Part shown: positions 62,101 through 64,000 of the stretch, one piece after another
Layout of the letters: each line of letters starts with the position of its first letter
Position numbering within the stretch: position 1 is the first letter of the stretch
Assembly (NCBI RefSeq): GCF_003585765.1
Contig: NZ_CP021235.1
Coordinates: forward strand, 496,001 to 560,000
DNA from: Pontibacter actiniarum
GTDB taxonomy: Bacteria; Bacteroidota; Bacteroidia; Cytophagales; Hymenobacteraceae
Length of the DNA stretch: 64,000 nucleotides
Direction of reading: 5' to 3'
The notes under the pieces: model-generated
Told to the model about the DNA's origin: nothing
Databases searched by the model: none
Seen by the model: only the letters and a program-made list of their open reading frames with translations
Position numbers and translations under genes: made by a program

Positions 62101-63530
62101 CAACCTGTGGCTGTTCCTGCCTGGGTGGTGGGGGTAGAGGTGATAACATAGCTTTTGCCCTGCGCGACCTGAAGCGCAGCCGGTGCACCTGTAGACGCAC
62201 TAGGGTAAGACGTGCCCGCGGTAAGGTTTAGAGGGGCCGTTGTAGCCGAGGTGTTATCAGTTAAATTGTAAACCGTTATCACCTGATACCCACTGCTGCT
62301 CGGGGTGAAAACGAGGGACCTGTTGCCTGTTGTGCCGGTTATGCCTGTAAGTTTCGGCGCTGGCGTAGCCAAGCAGATGCCTGCACTAACTGTGACAGGT
62401 GCTGATGCGGGAGAGACCGTTTTGCCTGTAGGAGACATTGTCGCGGTGATGACATCTCCCGCTGCTAGCAGTGTGCTAGAGATACCGGTCAAAGTCCAGG
62501 TGCCGTTTGCCGCCACCGTAGGGCAGCTCGGTTGGCCTGAGGTGCCACATACAGCGGTTCCGTTTCTGTAGACGGTCACAACCGAACCGACAGCCTCCGT
62601 GGAAGTGCCTGAGATTGAGGTGCTGTTGGCAAGTATGGGAGGCGTTACTGTTGGCGCAGCGGCGGTTAGCTGCGGAAAGCCGGATGCCTGTAAGGTGTTT
62701 AAGGTCGTGGCCGGAAAAGTACCGATCAAGGCGCGCCAGGCAGAGGGGGCGTCATAGTTGTAGGCCTGGAAGTTAACCCCACCCACATCCGATACCGTGC
62801 CTGTAAGGCCGCTTTGTGCACTGGTGATGGTAATACCGCTCATGCGCAGGGGCGTAGTTGCCGAAATACCTCCCTTAAAAGCTGTTAGCGGCACATAAAA
62901 ATCATAGAAGTAGTCGGGGCTGCCCCCTGAGGTAGACGCAGCCACTGCTTTCTGGGCATATTGGTCCACTGAGCCGCTAAATACTACTTCGCTTCCGGAT
63001 GAGGAGTGTTTGATTACCTGAACAGCGAAATTGGAGGCAAGCAATACCTCATACTCAAAGCCCGGGTTTGAGCCTGTGCCGGTAAAGGTCTGGTCACTGT
63101 CAATCAGCACGCTGTATCCTTTAGAGGCAGTGGAGGAGCTCCCGAGCCTTACCCGGAACAGGAGGTGGGTGCCGTTGAAATAAGCAGCTATCGGCGAACC
63201 TGTTGAGGGTGCGGTAAGCGGCGTGGCAGGTGCTGCCAGATCCGTGTGCCCCCCTGAGGAGCCAGTGTTCAGGTCTCCCAGCGGTTCTGTTGTAAGTGCC
63301 GGAAAAGAGCGGAAGGGAATCTCACTGTAGTTGGCGCCTTCGTCTGACGCTCCGGAAAAGCCTCTTGGGCTAACGGATACATAACCGTCTCCGTTAGGGT
63401 CCAGAACACTGGAGCCGCCACCGGTGGCTGACTTGTAAATAAAGCCCGGCGTCTGCGCAAAGGCAGGCAGGGTAGCACTAAGAAAGAACGAAAGTAGAAA
63501 GGCTATTCTGAGGTACAAGTTTGTTTTCAT
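59103..63530 (-). CDS. Large type IX-secreted protein with Ig-like repeats
   Basis: A 1475-residue protein: signal peptide (MKTNLYLRIAFLLSFFLSATLPAFAQ), an N-terminal part starting GFIYKSATGGGSSVLDPNGDGYVS (about 30-285), then many Thr/Ser-rich Ig-like modules with repeated TVTP, GTWTL and TSYP-type strands, PKD-like segments (about 790-1130, VSYRLVTQAG, YRYELINDATKE, ATYQLFEGS) and a C-terminal T9SS type A sorting domain (EAWPNPFRQQLNLTV ... SGMYILRLQGNGISGSTKVVKK). The sorting domain routes it through the outer membrane, where it is cleaved and attached or released. An adhesin or surface-layer role is likely; the ligand is unknown. The gene is Thr/Ser-rich throughout and less GC-rich than its neighbours. 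Confidence 0.9.
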   Translation of the reverse strand: MKTNLYLRIAFLLSFFLSATLPAFAQTPGFIYKSATGGGSSVLDPNGDGYVSVSPRGFSGASDEGANYSEIPFRSFPALTTEPLGDLNTGSSGGHTDLAAPATPLTAPSTGSPIAAYFNGTHLLFRVRLGSSSTASKGYSVLIDSDQTFTGTGSNPGFEYEVLLASNFAVQVIKHSSSGSEVVFSGSVDQYAQKAVAASTSGGSPDYFYDFYVPLTAFKGGISATTPLRMSGITITSAQSGLTGTVSDVGGVNFQAYNYDAPSAWRALIGTFPATTLNTLQASGFPQLTAAAPTVTPPILANSTSISGTSTEAVGSVVTVYRNGTAVCGTSGQPSCPTVAANGTWTLTGISSTLLAAGDVITATMSPTGKTVSPASAPVTVSAGICLATPAPKLTGITGTTGNRSLVFTPSSSGYQVITVYNLTDNTSATTAPLNLTAGTSYPSASTGAPAALQVAQGKSYVITSTPTTQAGTATGCQSLRSNQLCFSSGGNSSTNPHTVTVTGVTYNSVLNSTNTSATTEVPTNITSLTVDINFNGATQAGNLVLYRNGTATTVSAPYTVGTTTQTLNVTGVSLAVGDVLSVRTVQTAGCSGASTTSNFLAVQPTTAAPTISEPKCGLVTTLTGTSAEPAGTVLQFYTGGTAGERNGTLVTQSGTSTPITATVTSTGAWAVDLSSVAGGGITAGTAITARAKAPGKVRSVNSNAVRATAGPTEPLVINTPITEGATSIAGTGPASAAGAKVILYIEGTPFATPVLVSSDGTWAVSGVAPQEVFAGASVTATYTPTDGCESAKAAPVVVACSPPSSAPTVSPAAATICSGDSATVTVNNSQPGVSYRLVTQAGTAPNYTYTETGSSVLGTGGALTLTSGALTSATTLRVRARKVGGTACDVVLPGSVVVTINPLPSNNYQLTISSNAGCAGTSPVITVANAQPGYRYELINDATKEPVITATDSDNPASPGTAGNLTFTVASVSATTTYGLRITDTSQPSSCSAENIQKVTYTVNGPLANQAVTISRSEICSGGSAVITVQTNNDGATYQLFEGSTNEQVPGTPNFTGNGTEMSVTVSPTATTTYYFKVTEANGCSVNLIDRETLIVSSGDVAVSAGESRTVCGSTVTLQGTNPAPGSGRWTLDYSPGNNTDAQIVSPENYVTEVTGLTSGIYVFRWTIDTSCGGSTGTADATVQITVNCPAVYNIAPPKYIDEYAVNDTMATATDPDEGIGDATYVAGSGFFPNEALEIATNGTIKVVNPAFLETGTYSFSVSTIDGRGIETITPILLRIYGEEPVIVPLPVELVYFTAAVQQGQVSLQWLTASEENNKEFIVERSEDGKQFAAIGKVAGAGTTTQPQRYAFVDTAPLSSTVYYRLKQVDYNGEFAYSNVVAVNTRGLVTEEEQLEAWPNPFRQQLNLTVAAPTAGEASVTLTDMQGQQVYQGTVQLQPGANTLTLPIRGLHSGMYILRLQGNGISGSTKVVKK

Positions 63531-64000
63531 AAGGTATTATTTTGTGCAGTTAAAAGGAAGTAGCACTGTCGCAATTGCCCTGTTAAAAATGGTAGCAACC
63601 CGGTGCTATTGTATTGGGTTTATTTACTCAGATATGATGTAATTGGATTATATTCATAGCGTTTATTGGCTGTGCTTGCATAGGGATGGTGCGTTATTTT
63701 AAATACTAGCGTGATGGGGGTTATGGTGTGTATTACATGTATAGTACTTTAGAATATATTCATTTAACCGTATTGTACTGATTTATAAATGTATGAGTTA
63801 CTGATATTGTGTTAATTTAAGCTGAAGTAAAGGCGGGAAGTAGTTTACAGCAGTGAAGTGCCCATTTGAATGTGGTAACAGCCATGTTCCTGCCGTGTAG
63901 GCAAGCGCTTCACGGGCAACAGTACGCCAGTGTAAGGGAGGCGCGTTTGGCCACTGTATCCGTGGCGACTGCCATGCGGTGGAAAAGGCAGGGGCTGCGC
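63531..64000 (+). other. 470-nt non-coding end of the window
   Basis: AT-rich DNA upstream of the T9SS protein gene. I see no gene, no repeat family and no convincing -33/-7 pair on the minus strand. The last 120 nt are more GC-rich and may lead into a gene beyond the window. Confidence 0.5.

Overview
The window reads as chromosome of a Bacteroidota member, most likely order Cytophagales, family Hymenobacteraceae (Pontibacter-like). The evidence is a C-terminal type IX secretion sorting domain, a TonB-dependent receptor paired with a DUF4249 lipoprotein, a bacillithiol-type disulfide reductase, Bacteroidota -33/-7 promoters (TTTG ... TAnnTTTG), moderately high GC coding DNA with AT-rich spacers, and curli genes of the Bacteroidota type. 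The genus is inferred; no rRNA, tRNA, CRISPR array, prophage or insertion sequence was seen.

Layout. 1-19.1 kb is mostly housekeeping: M23 peptidase, TPR protein, lpdA, fatty acid desaturase, single-domain response regulator, GNAT, bdr-ygiD, an RhlE-type helicase, two permeases, rarA, sppA, purine nucleoside phosphorylase and a CPBP protease. 19.3-22.4 kb is a TonB receptor/DUF4249 pair. 22.6-34.4 kb is an export cluster: TolC-type channel, M61 peptidase, toast-rack-like protein, FtsX/MacB-type permease, ABC ATPase and HlyD-type adaptor on the minus strand. Opposite them lie a sigma-54-type response regulator and its histidine kinase, which probably control the export genes.

35.2-46 kb is the most distinctive part. 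A four-gene block (108-aa protein, 7-TM protein, HisKA_3 kinase, receiver without DNA-binding domain) leads into csgE-csgF-csgG, two very large curlin-repeat proteins, a smaller curlin-like protein and a beta-propeller lipoprotein. CsgG carries an extra C-terminal beta-barrel-like domain. The second large curlin is acidic, with repeated DQDGD turns. The classical csgC and csgD genes are not visible.

46.1-51.1 kb holds a small HNH protein, pncB, an unknown conserved protein and xseA-xseB. 51.4-55.5 kb is a methionine operon: a -33/-7 promoter, a SAM-I (S-box) riboswitch, a previously unmarked 48-codon leader ORF ending Tyr-Cys-Cys-Cys-stop, then metY, metX and homoserine dehydrogenase. This leader is the best candidate for an undescribed regulatory system here. 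55.7-58.9 kb holds an orphan subtilase-prodomain-like lipoprotein and lysC-lysA. 59.1-63.5 kb is a 1475-residue T9SS-secreted protein. A heptamer, AAGTATA/TATACTT, recurs far more often than chance across the whole window, inside genes as well as between them.
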